From positions 1,066,100 to 1,130,099 of the forward strand of contig NW_025064883.1 of assembly GCF_019112545.1 (NCBI RefSeq): DNA of 64,000 nt. The letters are read 5' to 3'. The translations under genes and the position numbers were made by a program. This document shows, one piece after another, positions 1 to 13,787 of the stretch; positions within the stretch are counted from its first letter, which is position 1, and every line of letters begins with the position of its first letter. Source of the stretch: Guyanagaster necrorhizus (lineage: Eukaryota > Basidiomycota > Agaricomycetes > Agaricales > Physalacriaceae). The notes under the pieces are model-generated. The model did no database searches, was not told the DNA's origin, and saw only the letters and a program-made list of their open reading frames with translations.

Positions 1-302
1 TCAGCACAGATGGCGTTGAAAATACCCCTGTTCCACAAAATTGGCAAAATCTCCTCTGCCATGAGAACGAGCAAAATGAAACTGCCGCCGCTGAGAATAA
101 CGTTATGCATTTGGAAAAGAGTGTTGAGCTTCTGAGGGGCGCGATTTTTCATCATGGCCTGAACACCAAAGATAGTGACGAGATACGACAATAATGTCGC
201 AAGGACCGAAGACGTAGTCGAAAGGGGTGTCTGGCCTGGTACATAAGAATGTAAATGACGGGGAAGGGAGGGGAGATGAGCCTCGAGAAAATCAGCGAGC
301 AT
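1..302 (-). CDS. ELO: ELO-family fatty acid elongase, N-terminal part
   Basis: About 100 codons of an integral ER membrane elongase that condenses malonyl-CoA with acyl-CoA for very-long-chain fatty acid and sphingolipid synthesis; the rest lies beyond the left edge. The visible part carries the family's N-terminal pattern: YVPGQTPLSTT, then a hydrophobic segment (VLATLLSYLVTIFG), then KNRAPQKLNTLFQMHN leading into the second membrane segment. The catalytic HxxHH box should lie outside the window. The start is the first in-frame ATG (complement of 300-302, protein begins MLADFLEAH); upstream in the same frame a TGA occurs near 375 with no intervening ATG, which supports this start. No intron is needed in this part. 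The 5' flank holds long G runs (354-373) and a CACGTG box (376-381). Identification is from sequence pattern and family knowledge. Confidence 0.9.
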   Translation of the reverse strand, partial: MLADFLEAHLPSLPRHLHSYVPGQTPLSTTSSVLATLLSYLVTIFGVQAMMKNRAPQKLNTLFQMHNVILSGGSFILLVLMAEEILPILWNRGIFNAICA

Positions 303-1021
303 TTCGTCGATGGAAGGAAAAGCTCGAAGCACCGAGTTGAAATCCAAAAAGTTGGGGGGGTTGGGGGGGGGGGCTCACGTGATCTGCTGGCATGTGTTTT
401 GGCCAATGTCCGACCAGCGCTTCAAGTTGACGTGCGCAAGGGCACCAAAAAAATCGTTGTTCGGCATCTACGAAATTAGATATGATCAAGATAGGACAGC
501 TTTTATGCTCAGATGTCGAGTACCAGTGTCGTATTTTTGGAGGATAACACACGGCTACAGACTTCTCTCAAGATTCAAAAAAAACTTGGAACCTTTGCGG
601 CATCCAATTGCCAGCTCATCTGTAGGACCCGTGGACACCTGCGTGTTGAGAACGTGATGATTATAACATGTACAATTGCTCGGGGTAATAATACATGAAT
701 GCAAGCAAAAGATTCCCATAAACGAAATTGAACATGTCCATGCGACTGAGACGGCTAAGTGATGATAAGGCTAGGGCACGATTTTAGATCTGCGAGAACG
801 ACATTCTTCCTGTCATGAAAATTGTCAGTGGATAGGCGGCGGCAAGGCTGGGAAGCGAATAACCTTTTGCTCAGTTTAGTGTGCTGCAGAATGTCGATAA
901 CAAATGATGTGACTTGAGATCCCTTCAAGTCAGGGGGAGATGCGCAGACAAGACAGAGAGACGAGTTTGACGGCGCAAGACTATAAGACGCGTGAACCTA
1001 TAGCCATTAACCGATTAGAGA
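303..1021. other. Gap between the elongase and a small gene
   Basis: Presumed promoter of the elongase (minus strand) and 3' flank of the small minus-strand gene. It holds a run of 7 G, TT, then 11 G (354-373) directly followed by CACGTG (376-381). I find no convincing coding exon on either strand here. Confidence 0.4.
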
Positions 1022-1505
1022 CTAGTCTTCAGATGCGACGGAGTATCCCACGTACTCCAGAGGAACGCAAAGCCTGAAGAAGGTCATGGATGAATAAGAG
1101 ACAGCGAGATCGTAAGTCGTGTAAATCATGAAGGTCAAGGCCTGTCGTACGATCAGATTTCAGATAATCACAAACAAGACATGACATACATATGTCGGAC
1201 GAGGGGCACCACGTCGGCACGGTGCAGTGCAGTCGGACTGAGGCATTTCCAGACCGCATGATAGCTCTAGCATTCCAACAGTCAGGAGATGCCAATATAT
1301 GAACAATATGGTATTCACTTTGTGAACGGTTCGACTGCGTCGTGAATGTTTCCCAACTGTGAAGGGTATCAACAAGAAGCTATACGAAACGGTAATGAGC
1401 GATTACTTCGTTGAGCTGGACCTCAAGCTGAGGCTCGGGCTCATCCTCGAGAAGGTGCGGCTCCTCTAGAGGTTGCAACGAAGACTCGGATAAAACGGAC
1501 AGCAT
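1022..1505 (-). CDS. Small four-exon gene of unknown function (about 110 aa)
   Basis: Predicted from splice logic; I do not recognise the product. Exons on the minus strand are 1505-1386, 1334-1319, 1266-1190 and 1141-1022, separated by introns of 51, 52 and 48 nt. The second and third introns have good signals (GTGAAT donor with a CTGAC branch, and GTATGT donor with CTGAAA/CTGATC before CAG); the first donor, GTATAG, is weaker. Exon phases join without a stop. The protein starts MLSVLSESSLQPLEEPHLL, is very acidic for the first 35 residues, has a basic middle containing APCRRGAPRP, and ends with an aromatic, partly hydrophobic tail finishing EYVGYSVASED. It could be a small membrane-associated protein, or a chance combination of open exons. 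Confidence 0.45.
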
Positions 1506-2236
1506 TTTGGGTGGGGTAGTAAATAAGCTGAAGGTGGCGTGTAAGCGAGGCAAACCCGAACTTTATAGTGGGCCGATCCGTTTCAGTCACGGGGAAGGTC
1601 GGATCCAACGGACGCGGTCGGAACTACCTCCCCGCAAGACGTGCTGGTCTAGAGCCAATGGCATAAAGTCTGGACATCAACATGCGTACTAGGATTGCCT
1701 GGAGGTAGCAAGCCACGCATTTTGGGGGGCATGAACTTAAATATGACACGACTCCAGAGACTCGGAGGACGACACGAGACCTTGGCAACTCAAGTACACG
1801 TGATTTGGATACGGCGGGCGTAGAACATGCAGGCGGGATGCAATATACGGGGATCGTTGCGGGGCGTGGGGCAGCGGGGCGAACCGGAAGCAATATTTGC
1901 CAGGAGCATGAGATATTCCTCGATGTCAACAAGCAGGAAGAATATTCAGGAGGACAAGTTGTCTCTTAACATTTTGTATTTGGTGAATAGATGGTATGTT
2001 TTTTTCTTATTCGGAATTCGCTCTAATCCGTTGTGTCGCGTCGGGACGACATTTCCCTGAAGCGAGAAAGAAAGCGTTAAGGAACAATTATCAGAATCAC
2101 ATCGTTGTGTGGCCTTGTTGATTTTAGACGCTAACGCGCTTATGACGCACATACCGTGGGACCTTACTATTTGCGCCTTGCACCTTGCTTAATTTCCTCT
2201 ATCTTATTGCTCTGACTCACCGTTTAACGTTTCACC
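1506..2236. other. Intergenic region upstream of VPS13
   Basis: Separates the small minus-strand gene from VPS13 and should hold both promoters. A CACGTG box lies at 1797-1802. The 60 bases before the VPS13 start are pyrimidine-rich, as is common for fungal transcription starts. No coding exon could be supported. Confidence 0.35.
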
Positions 2237-5200
2237 ATGTGGTGGATGAACCCGGGGAAGGAGGTTCTGAACGTCGTCAGTGGATGTTCGATAATTATGA
2301 TGGATCCCGCTTGCTCATTTCGAGTATCCAATAATTCTAGCTCTTCAATCGTATCCTTGCCCCGTACGTGGAGAACATGGATATGAACCAGGTCAATTAT
2401 GGAATCGGACAAGGTGCTCACTCTTTGAGGTGTTGTGCGTCGTTAAATTGACTTTGTCAATAGGCCAATTGACGCTCACAAACCTGCGAATGAAAAAGGG
2501 CGCGCTAGATAAGTTTCGGCTTCCAGTCGACGTGTTAGAAGGTGCGTTTTTAGCTTTTGTGTTTTTAAACTTAATTTCATAGTGCTCAGGACACCTTGGC
2601 AAGTTCACCCTCTCCTTGCACTGGATGAATTTGGGAAACCAGCCTGTGGAGGTCCTGGTCGAGGATGTCTACATCTTGGTAGTTCCATCAACACAGTCTA
2701 GTTATGACCCAGAGGAGGAGGAAGAAAGAATGCAGGCGGCCAAAGCCGAGCGCCTCCAAAATGCGGAACTATTACACATGCGCGGGCAGGCTGAGACCTC
2801 TTCAGGTGAGTAGCAATGATTCGCGTTCCAAATATAAATCTCTCATGGTTGCATCCCAGATAGTTCTCCACAAAACCAGGGACTGTGGCAAAGCTTAATG
2901 GCCAAAGTAATAAACAACTTACAAGTCACTGTCAAGAATATCCATATTCGTTACGAGGACAAATTGAGCGTTCCAGGGGTACGCCACTGCTAACGGTTTA
3001 TCGGAAACATAACTGAATATCTCAATCAGCATCCCTTCGCTGCGGGACTAACACTGGCAGGGTTTGAAGCAGTCTCAGTGAACGAAGAGTGGCAGCCCTC
3101 ATTCATCGAGAGCACCGCCGGGGCCATTCACAAGGTCATTTCAATCCACATATGTCGGACGCGATCTTACTCTCGATTAGCTGGCAAACCTACAATCTTT
3201 GGCAGTATACTTCGATACCGATTCCTTAAGCATAGCTGGCTTACCTCCCAATGAGTCCATACAAAAGTTCCACGATATGGTGCGTTGGCACTGATGCCTG
3301 GGCAACACCCACTAATGAAGATCAGATCGCATCCGGAACTCAAACTGCAGAGCACCAATTCATATTGAAGCCAGTATCCGGAGAAGGCAGAGTCTGTGCA
3401 TAGTGCCATCACCCCCTGCTTATACTAACCGCTCTTTAGGTTGTCGTGAACCATAAAGTGGACAACCATACACCTCGTTTTGACTTGCAACTATTATTTG
3501 GTGAGATAGGCGTCGCATTGGACGACCATCAATACCGAGATGTGATATCTCTATTGGATATGTATCATGTGTATATTAGACAGCACCAGGTAATCAAGTT
3601 GGTTGCCCATTCCAAACAACAGAACTTACTTCTCCCCTAGTATCGAAAATATCGTCCTGGTGATGAGGAGTTCTCCATCAATACGGCCAGTGCCCGATTA
3701 CACTTTGCTGGAATAGCGATACTGGAAGAAGTGAGAGAGAAGAATAGGAAGTGGACATGGGCTTATTTCGCAGAACGTCGGGGCGACAGAAATAAGTATG
3801 TTGATCTGTTTCAGCGAAAACAGTTAGGCGCGCTACCTCTGATAGTAAGCATAATGTACTTTTTTCCACCTTGAAGCACTCATCATTTCAATATACAGGA
3901 CCAGAAAGACTTGGACGCTCTAGAAAGAAAACTTTCGTATGAAGATATTCGATTTTACCGATCCATCGCTCGTTCTAGGCTTCGAAAAGATACAGCATTG
4001 CGGAAAAGACTGGAAGAGGACAAGACCAAGCAACAACCAACGAAGCAGAGCTGGTCCAATTGGCTATGGGGTTCATCTGAAGACACCAAGCAAGAAGACC
4101 CGGCTTTTGGCGGCCCGATGACTGACGAGCAGCGGCAGCAGCTGTATGAGGTCCTCGATTACGACGAGAAGAGCGCAGTTATCGAGGCTCTTGAAGCACC
4201 GCGAGATTCATTGAAGGCTCGCCTATCAGCTAGGCTGAATAAAGGTTCTTTCGTTCTGAGAACCGATCCTCATGGGACGTCTGATGAAATCATCTCCGTC
4301 GTCTTTGACGTTTTCCGAGCCAATGCCATCCAAAGGGCAGACAATTTGGAGGCTTCTGTTTCACTTGGTGGATTTGGTGTATTCGATGGTACTACTCGAG
4401 GGACCCTCCATCATCAGATCGTATCCGTCAAAGACATTCCGAGTCCCAGGGACGAGCAGGACCAAGATGACTCTTTCTTATCCGTGAAGTTCGAGCACAA
4501 GCCACTTGACGAACGCGCTGATAACGCCTTAACCGTTCGCATGCGGCATATGGAAATTGTTTACCACAAAGGATACGTCGAAGCAATTTACAAATTCTTC
4601 AAACCTCCAGAAAGCCAGCTCGAATCCGTAGAGGCGCTACTGGTAAGACCATATCGATCTTAATACAAAAGCTAATGAGCCTATAGAATGCTGCCAGCCA
4701 AACTTTAGAAGGATTGAGCAAGGAAACACGAGCTGGGTTGGAATTTGCGCTCCAGAATCACAAAACAATCGACATACAAATGGATATGAATGCGCCTGTC
4801 ATTATCATTCCAGAGGAGTGAGCTTTCCGGCGGGCGTACCTTGCATATCCTGATCTTGACACTAGTGTGACGACGAAATCGTGCAAACATTTACTTATCG
4901 ATGCCGGACATATAGCAATTGAAAGCGATCTGGCCGACAAAGAGGCTATTCGAGTGGTCCATCTCAAGCGCAATCAACAATATAGCGATGAGGACCACAA
5001 ACGACTCGAGAGTCTAATGTACGATAAGGTGTCCCTGAAGTTGAAAGATGCCCAGGTCAGTTTCAAACGGTTCCTATTTGTAAGCTTCTTATGCTCGATG
5101 TTTTCTGCAGTTCATCCTTGGTAACGATCTGGAATCCTGTCGTAGGGCTTTGACATCGGAGAGCAACAATGCGTTGCACCTTGTGGAGCGTATCAATGTT

Positions 5201-8200
5201 GACCTTCAGGTCCAAAACTCCATTGTACCATCTGTTTTGAGTCTTTCGAGGTTTAAGGTGTCGGGAAACCTTCCGACTTTGCAGGTCAACCTGTCTGATA
5301 CCAAGTACAAATCGCTAATGCGGCTTATTGATGTCTGCATACCAAAGTTCGGCGATGATGATACACCACTTGCACCAGATCACGCTACTGCAAAGTTCCC
5401 ACTTGCTCCAGGTCTTTTCAGTCAAGGAGAACAAGAGTACAACCTTGAGGATGACGCTGAAGGCGACGATGCTGGTGTGTCTAGAGATGAGTTTTATGAA
5501 GCGAGCGATGAATTCGTTGATGTGTGTCAATCCCCTGTACTAACCAGGAGTCTCTATTAACGTTGCCTTTAGCGACCAGATATCCATCAACATATCTTCG
5601 ATTTTGATTTTCGTGTGGATGAACTCAAAGTTCATCTGTACAAAGCAACAGCTGACAACGTCGAGAAAGCGCTTGGCAATGTTTCTCTTGACAAGTTTTC
5701 ATTGATTTTTGCATCAACTAAATATGACATGAAGGTGGATGTGAATCTACGGTGAGTGCGTTCACTTTGTCGTTATAAGCTGCAATTGAAATTTAAATAG
5801 GGCGCTTTCCATGGATCTCGTTCAACCAGACGCTGATTCGATTAAATTTATGTCTTCTTTGGAACTGGAGTCGTCGCAAGACAAGGACCTCTTGAGCGTT
5901 ACCTATACCCGTATTCGACAGCAGTCACCCCAGTTCTTCAGTGTCTATGACGGTGTGGAGCAAAAGGTCGACGTGAGGATTTCCACTTTTATCTTCCGTG
6001 CAGCTCCCGAACCGGTCGTCTCGTTATACGATTTCATTGTGACCACTTTCGTTCCTCATTCCATCGACCAGATGGGCGCGCAATCAGTGCATTCCGGTGC
6101 ACTGGGGACAGGCGCTTCAAAGTCAAGCAACGCTGAAGGAGGCAAAATACATGTGGCAGTCAAACTAGCGAGCGTTCAAGGTAAGGGTTGATCAGTCTAC
6201 ACGTGTCTTTAGTGATTTACTTGAAATAGTTGTACTCGTGAACGGGCACGCGAGCCTGGCTACGCTGTCTTTGTCAACGGCAGATGTTGACGTGCTGTTG
6301 CGGCCTAAAACCCTGCGCGTATCTGGCCGTCTTGGAAGTTTATCACTTAGCAATGACTCCGAACTATACGCGGTCCGACCAGAATTTGATCAGATCATGT
6401 CCATCGAGGGACAGAACTTCGCTGAATTTCTGTACGAGACATACGATCCGGACGCAGAAGCTTACAATGGCGTCAAAACTTTCGTGGATTTGAAGGCAGC
6501 CTCTGTCAAGCTCCATTTTCTAGAAATGCCTCTACATGACATATATTTGTTCTTAGTGAAGCTTGCCAAGCTGAAAGGTTTGTACGATGCTGCAACGCAA
6601 GCGGCGGTTCAAAGTGCACCAGAGATTGAACGGATGCGATTTGACATTTCTATCAAGTCGCCTATTGTCGTATTTCCTTCAGATGCTAATCACTCGCGAG
6701 ACGCGCTTGTACTACGATTAGGAGAAATCTCGGCTCGGTCATCGGAAACAGAACCTAACAGATTTACCACTGGTTTAAGAGGAATACAACTTGTTTCCAA
6801 CATCTATTCTGGTGGCGAACTCTCTGGACTCAAAATCATTGACGATACCGACGTAACGGCGGATGTAGCTCAAGCGATTAGCGTTGATCGATCTCATGCT
6901 TTCGACCAGCCTGATACACAGGTAGGATGCTCGTCTTTGCGTGCACGGATCCTCTGTTAACTTGGATTAAAGGTTGTAGTCAAGATCTCAGATGTCCGAC
7001 TTCATTTGACACAGGTCCAATACGGAATTCTTATTCGCTTAAGTCAAGCGATACCCAGAGTTCTGGCCGGGGCCCCCGAAGGGTATGCAGAAGCAGAATC
7101 GGTAGCGTCGGCGAGTCCATTTCCCGATGCTACAGGCGATTCTCGGCAAACGTTGGTGCAATTAGGACCCGAACTACGGATAGTATCATTCGCAGAGCGT
7201 CGCAATTGGACTACCATAGATTTGGTCGTGGCCGTCGACACGGTGAAGCTTCATCTGTACGACGAGCTAGCTACCACCGCCGCTAAACTCAAAGAACATG
7301 GTATCGCAAGGTTTGCCTTGAACCGGAGTGAACTTCGATACAAAATACTATCAGATGGCTCCGGTGAAGTACAAGTGGTGCTCAAGTCATTCACTATGAG
7401 CAATACTAGACCGGGAAACACAAAATTCCGAGAAATTATCCCCGCTGCACAGCACGATCGCAATCAGTTTATGATTCTCTATACCATGGCTGGAGGTTCC
7501 AAAGGTCCATCTTTGGCTATCTTGACTATTGATTCTCCTCAGATCATCTTCGCTGTCGATCCTGTCTTCCGGTTGATCAACTTTTTCACCAGCGCCTTTG
7601 ACTTAAGCGACGTAGAGAAACAAACTGTGATTCCAACACCCGATAGTCTCGAAAGGGAGAGCACTAACCAGTCAAGTCTGGATTTCCGTGTCGACTTACA
7701 CAATGTCTCTGTTAACGTCCTCGAAAATGACGCTGACGCCGATACACAATCTATCAAGCTCACTATCAAGCAAATAATGCTATCGCAACAGGTATGACTG
7801 GTGACACGTAAATATACGTACCCGCTAATATAGCATCGTTAGGGCGTGCTTGCGCTCACTATCAACCGCTTGGGAATGTCGCTGATGTCCATGGGGAAGG
7901 ACTCTGAGACCGTCCGATTTTTGGATGATGTCGATATGACCTTTTCATTGGATGGTCGGTCAACTATGTCACAGCAAATGACAAGTATTGAAGTCAACGC
8001 TAAACCCATCGTATTTCGAGCGTCATACCGTGATATCAAGCTGATCACTACCATTATTAACAAGGCTATCGAACTTCACGGAAATTCTCGGTCGGATAGT
8101 ACCCCCAACAGAGTCTTTGGATCTCAGTCTATTGCCGATAGGTCCGATAACTACGTATCAAAAGGGTCGTCCAAGAGCGCCACGAGAACTCGAGCTTATC

Positions 8201-11200
8201 CAGTAGGTAAAGCTCGTATATCAATGTCAAAAGAACAGGTAGAGCCATTTTCCCCGAGTATATGCTATTTTGTTGATGTGGCGCCATTATACTTAGTTAA
8301 AAGGCTCTTTCGATGGATTCCGTCTTGTCTTGATTGGAGACATGCATGAGCAACCGATGCTGCATCTCAAAGTGAAACGGTTTATCGTCGGGGCCAAGGA
8401 CTGGTCTGGTGCTGTAAGTCTTTTGTATCAGTATGGAGAAGAACATTTTAACCACTTCCTACATAGTTGCACGCTACGACCACAATGACAACACATATCA
8501 GTTACTGGAACCTCACGAATTCTCATTGGGAGCCTCGTATGTTTGTCTCTGTGTAATGGCCTGCTCTTGTTCACATAGATTTTAGTGATTGACCCCTGGA
8601 CATTTACAATCATAGTAAGCTTACCATTTCTATTACTTACGATGTCCTGATTCAACGCGAGACAGGCTTCCAAAGAAGATGCTGTTAGCGGCATCAATAT
8701 AGGACTTTCAGCTCGAGAACGTCTCGACTTGAATCTCAGCACAACTTTTGCAGAGTTGGCCATCACTACGGCAAACATGTGGAGTGAAGAAGGAGAACGT
8801 GTACTTCAAAGAGCCCGCGGCAGTTATGCACCTTACCGCATTCGAAACAGAACGGGCTCTACCATCCTGGCATGGTCAGAAGTCACTAGTAGAGGTTCGC
8901 ACGACGGGGAATCTATCAAAATCTTGAATGAAGAGACGAAAGACTGGCGATTTGATGACTGGAAGGCTCTGAGAGAGGTAACTTCTGTCTTATTCTGATA
9001 TAGCCCATGTTAAAATATCAACAGCATGTTGCATCTTCAGGACAACACTGCATAGGTGTGCAGGTGGTCGGTACACCTTGGGAACGGATTGGAAGCATTC
9101 CGGTCGACAGAGAAGGAGAATTTACCTTTCCTTTGAAGCCGCCAACCGAGAAGCTTGTGAACCGCCTACTGTGCGAAGTCAAAGTCATCGACAATGTCAA
9201 AGTCGTCACAATACGTTCCACGTACAAGATTGAGAATCACACGCTATATCCTTTAGAAGTTACGCTTGTTGATGATCACGGTCAACCCGTCCATTCTCTC
9301 GAGAAAATCGTTCCTGGTCAGGACTACGCTATACCAATCGACGCCGTTGTCAGTCATAGGATCAGAATACAGCCTGATCGTAGGTTGCATTTTGGTTCAA
9401 AATTATGTCATTGAAAGCCTGTTTTTAGAGGGATTCGGGTACAAGTGGTGTCCCGCGATCCGATGGGAGGATTTGATTTTGACAAAAAGCTTTACTGTCA
9501 GATGTCCCCATAGTGATCCGCGTGAAGCAGCGTTCCGTTTCCAGGCATGCGTTGATACTGATTTCCGCGATTCTGGTTTGCGGTAAGTGGATTCCAGTTT
9601 ATATCGGCTGATTATTAAACGCACTACCAGAAAATATCCCAAGATCAATTTGAAACTTCGGGCACCTCTAGAGTTGGAGAATCTACTTCCTTACAATCTC
9701 CAATACAGGGTCTACGACAAGGACACCGACCAGAATTGGCGAAGCTACCTGCGTAAAGGAGGAATAATGCCTGTCCATTCCGTTGAACTTGGTCACTTGG
9801 TCTTGCTCAACGTTGACATAGAGGATAGCGGTGGGTACTCGCGAACTCCCAGAAGAAAAGCATTTAATTTGTTGTAGTGTTCGAACAAAGCGAATTTGCC
9901 ATCATCAATACCGACGAAAATTCTGATTTCGATGTAGAGAAGCGACTTAGTCTCAAAGATCCTAAGGGCAGAAAGCTAACGCTCAAATTGAATTACGTGT
10001 CCGTCTGTCTATCTTCTAACGTTGACACAAACATAACTTTTCGCAGACGGTATCCCGATTCAGGAGGGGCTTTCAAAGTCCAAATATACAGCCCTTATGT
10101 TGTTGTGAATAAAACAGGGTTGCCTTTCGCTATCCGTTCGGTTCGATCGACACGATCTCAAGACGTAGCGGGAGATGATCGTCAAGGTTTGTTTAGGTTT
10201 TATCCGCACCTTGCCATTCCATTGACACCATTCGGCTTATAGAGGAACTTAAGAAGCCAGTACCTTTTTGTACGTTTTATTCGCCTTCAGACTGGGCCGT
10301 TCATTGACCTCGCCTCAGTGCTATCACATCAAGCAGGTAATGGGCACGAGTTCTGTTTGAAGTTGGGGGAATCCGCTTGGTCGAAGGTCTCTCATTTCAC
10401 GATCTTTTATCTGGATCTTGATTTCACACCACTGTCTTAGCATTTTAGCGTGGAGGCTCCCGCCGCAGAAACTGCCCTAGTTGTGGCATCTCAGACATCG
10501 AAACTAGATGAGCTACATGTCGGACTATCCTGGGGTGAAGGATTAGGGAAGTACAAATTAACGAAGGTCTTGACACTTGCGCCTCGATTCCTGGTTACAA
10601 ACAAACTCTCCGAGCCCATTGTTTTTCGCGTGCATGGCGTCGCTCTAGGAGACCGTTCAACGTTGAGTCCAGACGAACGATGTCCCCTCATCACTCTTCG
10701 CGCCAGCCCCGAGAAACTATTAACCGTAGCGTTTCCAGGGTTAAACGCCTTTTGGTGATCAGAAAGAGCTTATCAGTTTTCTTAACGCTAATGACTTTTA
10801 TAGGTCACCGCCAATCAATGTAGAAGACATAGGTTCCGTTCACTTCAGACTAAGAGGTCCTGGAGGGAAGAGCAAAGATATGCGCTTGATACGAACTGAT
10901 GTAAAACTCGACGGATCAACCATTTTTGTGTCGTTTGCGTCGGGCGATAACGAATGGCCTTTTCTTATAGAAAACGGCAGTGATTCCGCCTTCTCCTTTA
11001 GCCAACGGGTATGACTTTGGTTGCACTGGCGATATCTTTCGGTGGCTTAAGTTTTGTATAGGACACCCGTGATGATAACCGTGCAACAAAATCAAATCCT
11101 GCTTATACAGTGGCTCCTCATACGTCCTTACCGTATGCTTGGGATTACCCTGCTTCACGAGACAAAAAGATTACCCTGGCCGTCAATGGGTCTCGTCGCG

Positions 11201-13787
11201 TCATTGATATCATGGAAATCGGCAATCTCGTCCCTTTCAAATTTAACGTGTGTTGCACGTTTTCTATGATGACTAGTATCTCATCAGTAATTCCAAAGGA
11301 CGGGCAACGCAATCGAGTAGTTTCTCTCGATGTCCGTGCAGATGGACAAAGGCAGATTTTGCGAATTACGAATTACAATCCAGAACAGAGTCTCTACAAG
11401 CCCAAGAACAAAAGTCTGTCTGGTTCTGTCTTGAGACAGGATACCATTTCAAGTGCGGAGGCTTTTGAGGCCATTACAGAGGATATTGTCCCAACATTTG
11501 GATTCAGCATCAACTTCGCCGGCATTGGGATCTCGTTGGTCAACCGCCGATTAATTGAGGTCATATTCGTGTCAATGAACACATTGTCGTTTAACTATAC
11601 GAACAGTCCTGTGGTTCAGACAGTCAATATTTCTTGCGGGAGCCTGCAGATTGACAATCAACTACATGACGCACTTTATCCAGTCATTCTCCAGCCCACA
11701 CCTATGCCCAAGGAATCCAACGGGGTTGCTCCCTCGCCAACTGTACAGGCCTCAATAATCTGGTTAAATGATGCAGGTAATGATCATACTAGGAGAACAT
11801 ATTCATTTACTAATGTAATTCAGAACATGGTGTTTTGTTCATCAAATATTGTTCCATCCTGTTGCAAGCATTGACAATCGAAGCTGACGAAGACCTTCTT
11901 TTCTCTATCTACGACCTTACTCAAATTCAAGGTGCCTCTTGGGAGGCGGGTGTAGATGAGTGAGTCTTTTGGTGCTCGAATTCGGATGGCAATTGACGTA
12001 TGAATTAGTGTGTTAATCCAAGACGCTGATGTTATACCAGAGCCAAAAGGAACAACTGCTGGTCAGGAACTATACTTTGAAGTGCTGGAACTACAACCCA
12101 TCAAGTTATCCTTATCCTTCATGCGTACTGAACGCGTCAGCAGCGAGGAAAAGTACGTCGCAGTGATTTCAATTTCAAGGAAGTTGTACTCAATATTTTC
12201 AACTAGGCTTAGCATCAGAAATCCTCTGGCTGTCGTTTTGAACGCGTTGACGATGACGGTGGGAAACATCAATGATGCTCCACTGGAGATGAACGCCCTC
12301 GCGATAAAGGATATGCGCCTCAATTTTCCGGAGCTTCAGAGCCGCATAACTTACCATTATCGACAAGACGTCCTTCGTCAGCTCTATCGTATCCTTGGAT
12401 CGGCTGACTTCATTGGTAACCCTGTCGGTCTCTTTACCAATGTCAGCTCTGGGGTCGCAGACATCTTCTACGAACCGTTCAATGGTGTTGTCATGCACGG
12501 TAACAAGGAATTAGGCATCGGTCTAGCTAAGGTATAAAAATCCTTGCGTTGGGTCTATATCTATCTAAACAAAGATCAGGGTGCAGCGAGTTTCGTGAAG
12601 AAAACAATCTTCGGAGTTAGCGATAGTATGACAAAGTTTACCAGCAGCGTTGGCAAAGGTCAGATACCATTCTTGTAGTTCGCAATACTTTTGACTCCGG
12701 GTCATAGGTATTTCAGTGGCAACTTTCGATTCTGAGTATCAAGCTCGTCGAAGGATGACCCAGCGTAGGAATAAACCACGCCATGCCATGTACGTAGACA
12801 TGGATTATTTTGTAATCCGAAGCTGACTAAGTGCATAAAGCTATGGTGTAACCGCTGGGGGGGAAGCTTTAGCGACTAGCGTTGCCAGTGCCTTCGAAGG
12901 CGTCGTGGCACGTATCTGGTCAATCTCCAGTTGGCGCAGTTGTTAATGCTACCATCAGATGAAACCTTACGAAGGTGCCGAGTCTGGAGGTGCGTATGGA
13001 TTCTTCAAAGGCGTCGGGAAAGGGGTAGTTGGGTATGTGGGCTGCTTTGTCCATTTTGTCTTCTTATATTTTTCTTTTCAGAGCCGTCACCAAACCTGTT
13101 GTTGGTGTTTTTGATCTTGTGTCGAACGTATCGGCAGGTAAGGCATCAACCACTCTAAGGTCTACAGACCCGAATTTTCCCCGTTAGGTGTGCGGAACAC
13201 CACTACTGTATTCGACAGCCCAGAGAGGGATCGCGTACGCCTGGTTTGTTAAGCCCTTTCTTTTCTTCTTAAAACTTGCCAATGCTTTTCTGGTAGCCTC
13301 GTCTGGTACCCTCCGATGGTGTCTTAATTGTAAGCAATTTCCTTTTCATTGTCAGGCATTGTGAACAGGATGTATAGCCATACTCATCTCGTGATGCTAT
13401 GGGGCAATACTGGATGCGAGATCTTAACAATGGTATCTATCGCAAAGAAAGCTACGTGGCTCATTTCAGTTCGTAGTTGATCTGTTTTCATTTTTTGCGT
13501 CTGTTGATGTTCTTCTAGACTCCCCTGGAAGCGACAACGTAGTACTGCTTACGGCGTCCCGGGTGCTATCGTTTTGGTCGAAAAGGCTCAGATTAGACTG
13601 GGACCTTCCGTTCACCGAGGTTCAAGGAGTGACAGTTGAGGATACCGGCATTCGTTTTGCACATAAGGCCGGGAAGGAGCATGACAAATTCGTCTTCATA
13701 CCAGAAAAATCTTCTCAAAGCTGGTTCTTCGACAGGGTCGCCGGGGTGGTTAGAACTTTCAATCTGCGGCGTCGAATGGAAGGATAA
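2237..13787 (+). CDS. VPS13: VPS13, bridge-like lipid transfer protein
   Basis: Giant peripheral protein (roughly 3,000 aa, many introns of about 50 nt) that forms a hydrophobic channel moving phospholipids between membranes at contact sites of ER, mitochondria, vacuole and endosomes. The start ATG at 2237 gives [13 protein letters not shown], spliced over 2276-2340 to [20 protein letters not shown], the chorein N-terminus. [15 protein letters not shown] follows near 2590. Long beta-rich exons run from 3,900 to 8,300. An SHR-BD/adaptor-binding region spans about 8,700-11,300 (for example [13 protein letters not shown] and [14 protein letters not shown]). The end carries the conserved C-terminal region: the [15 protein letters not shown] motif [11 protein letters not shown] and [19 protein letters not shown] near 13,000, then a PH-like exon with [20 protein letters not shown]. 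The stop is at 13785-13787. No frameshift was seen. A FFAT-like motif lies at about 5489-5509. Its 3' end faces the DENN gene 197 bp away. Confidence 0.95.
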
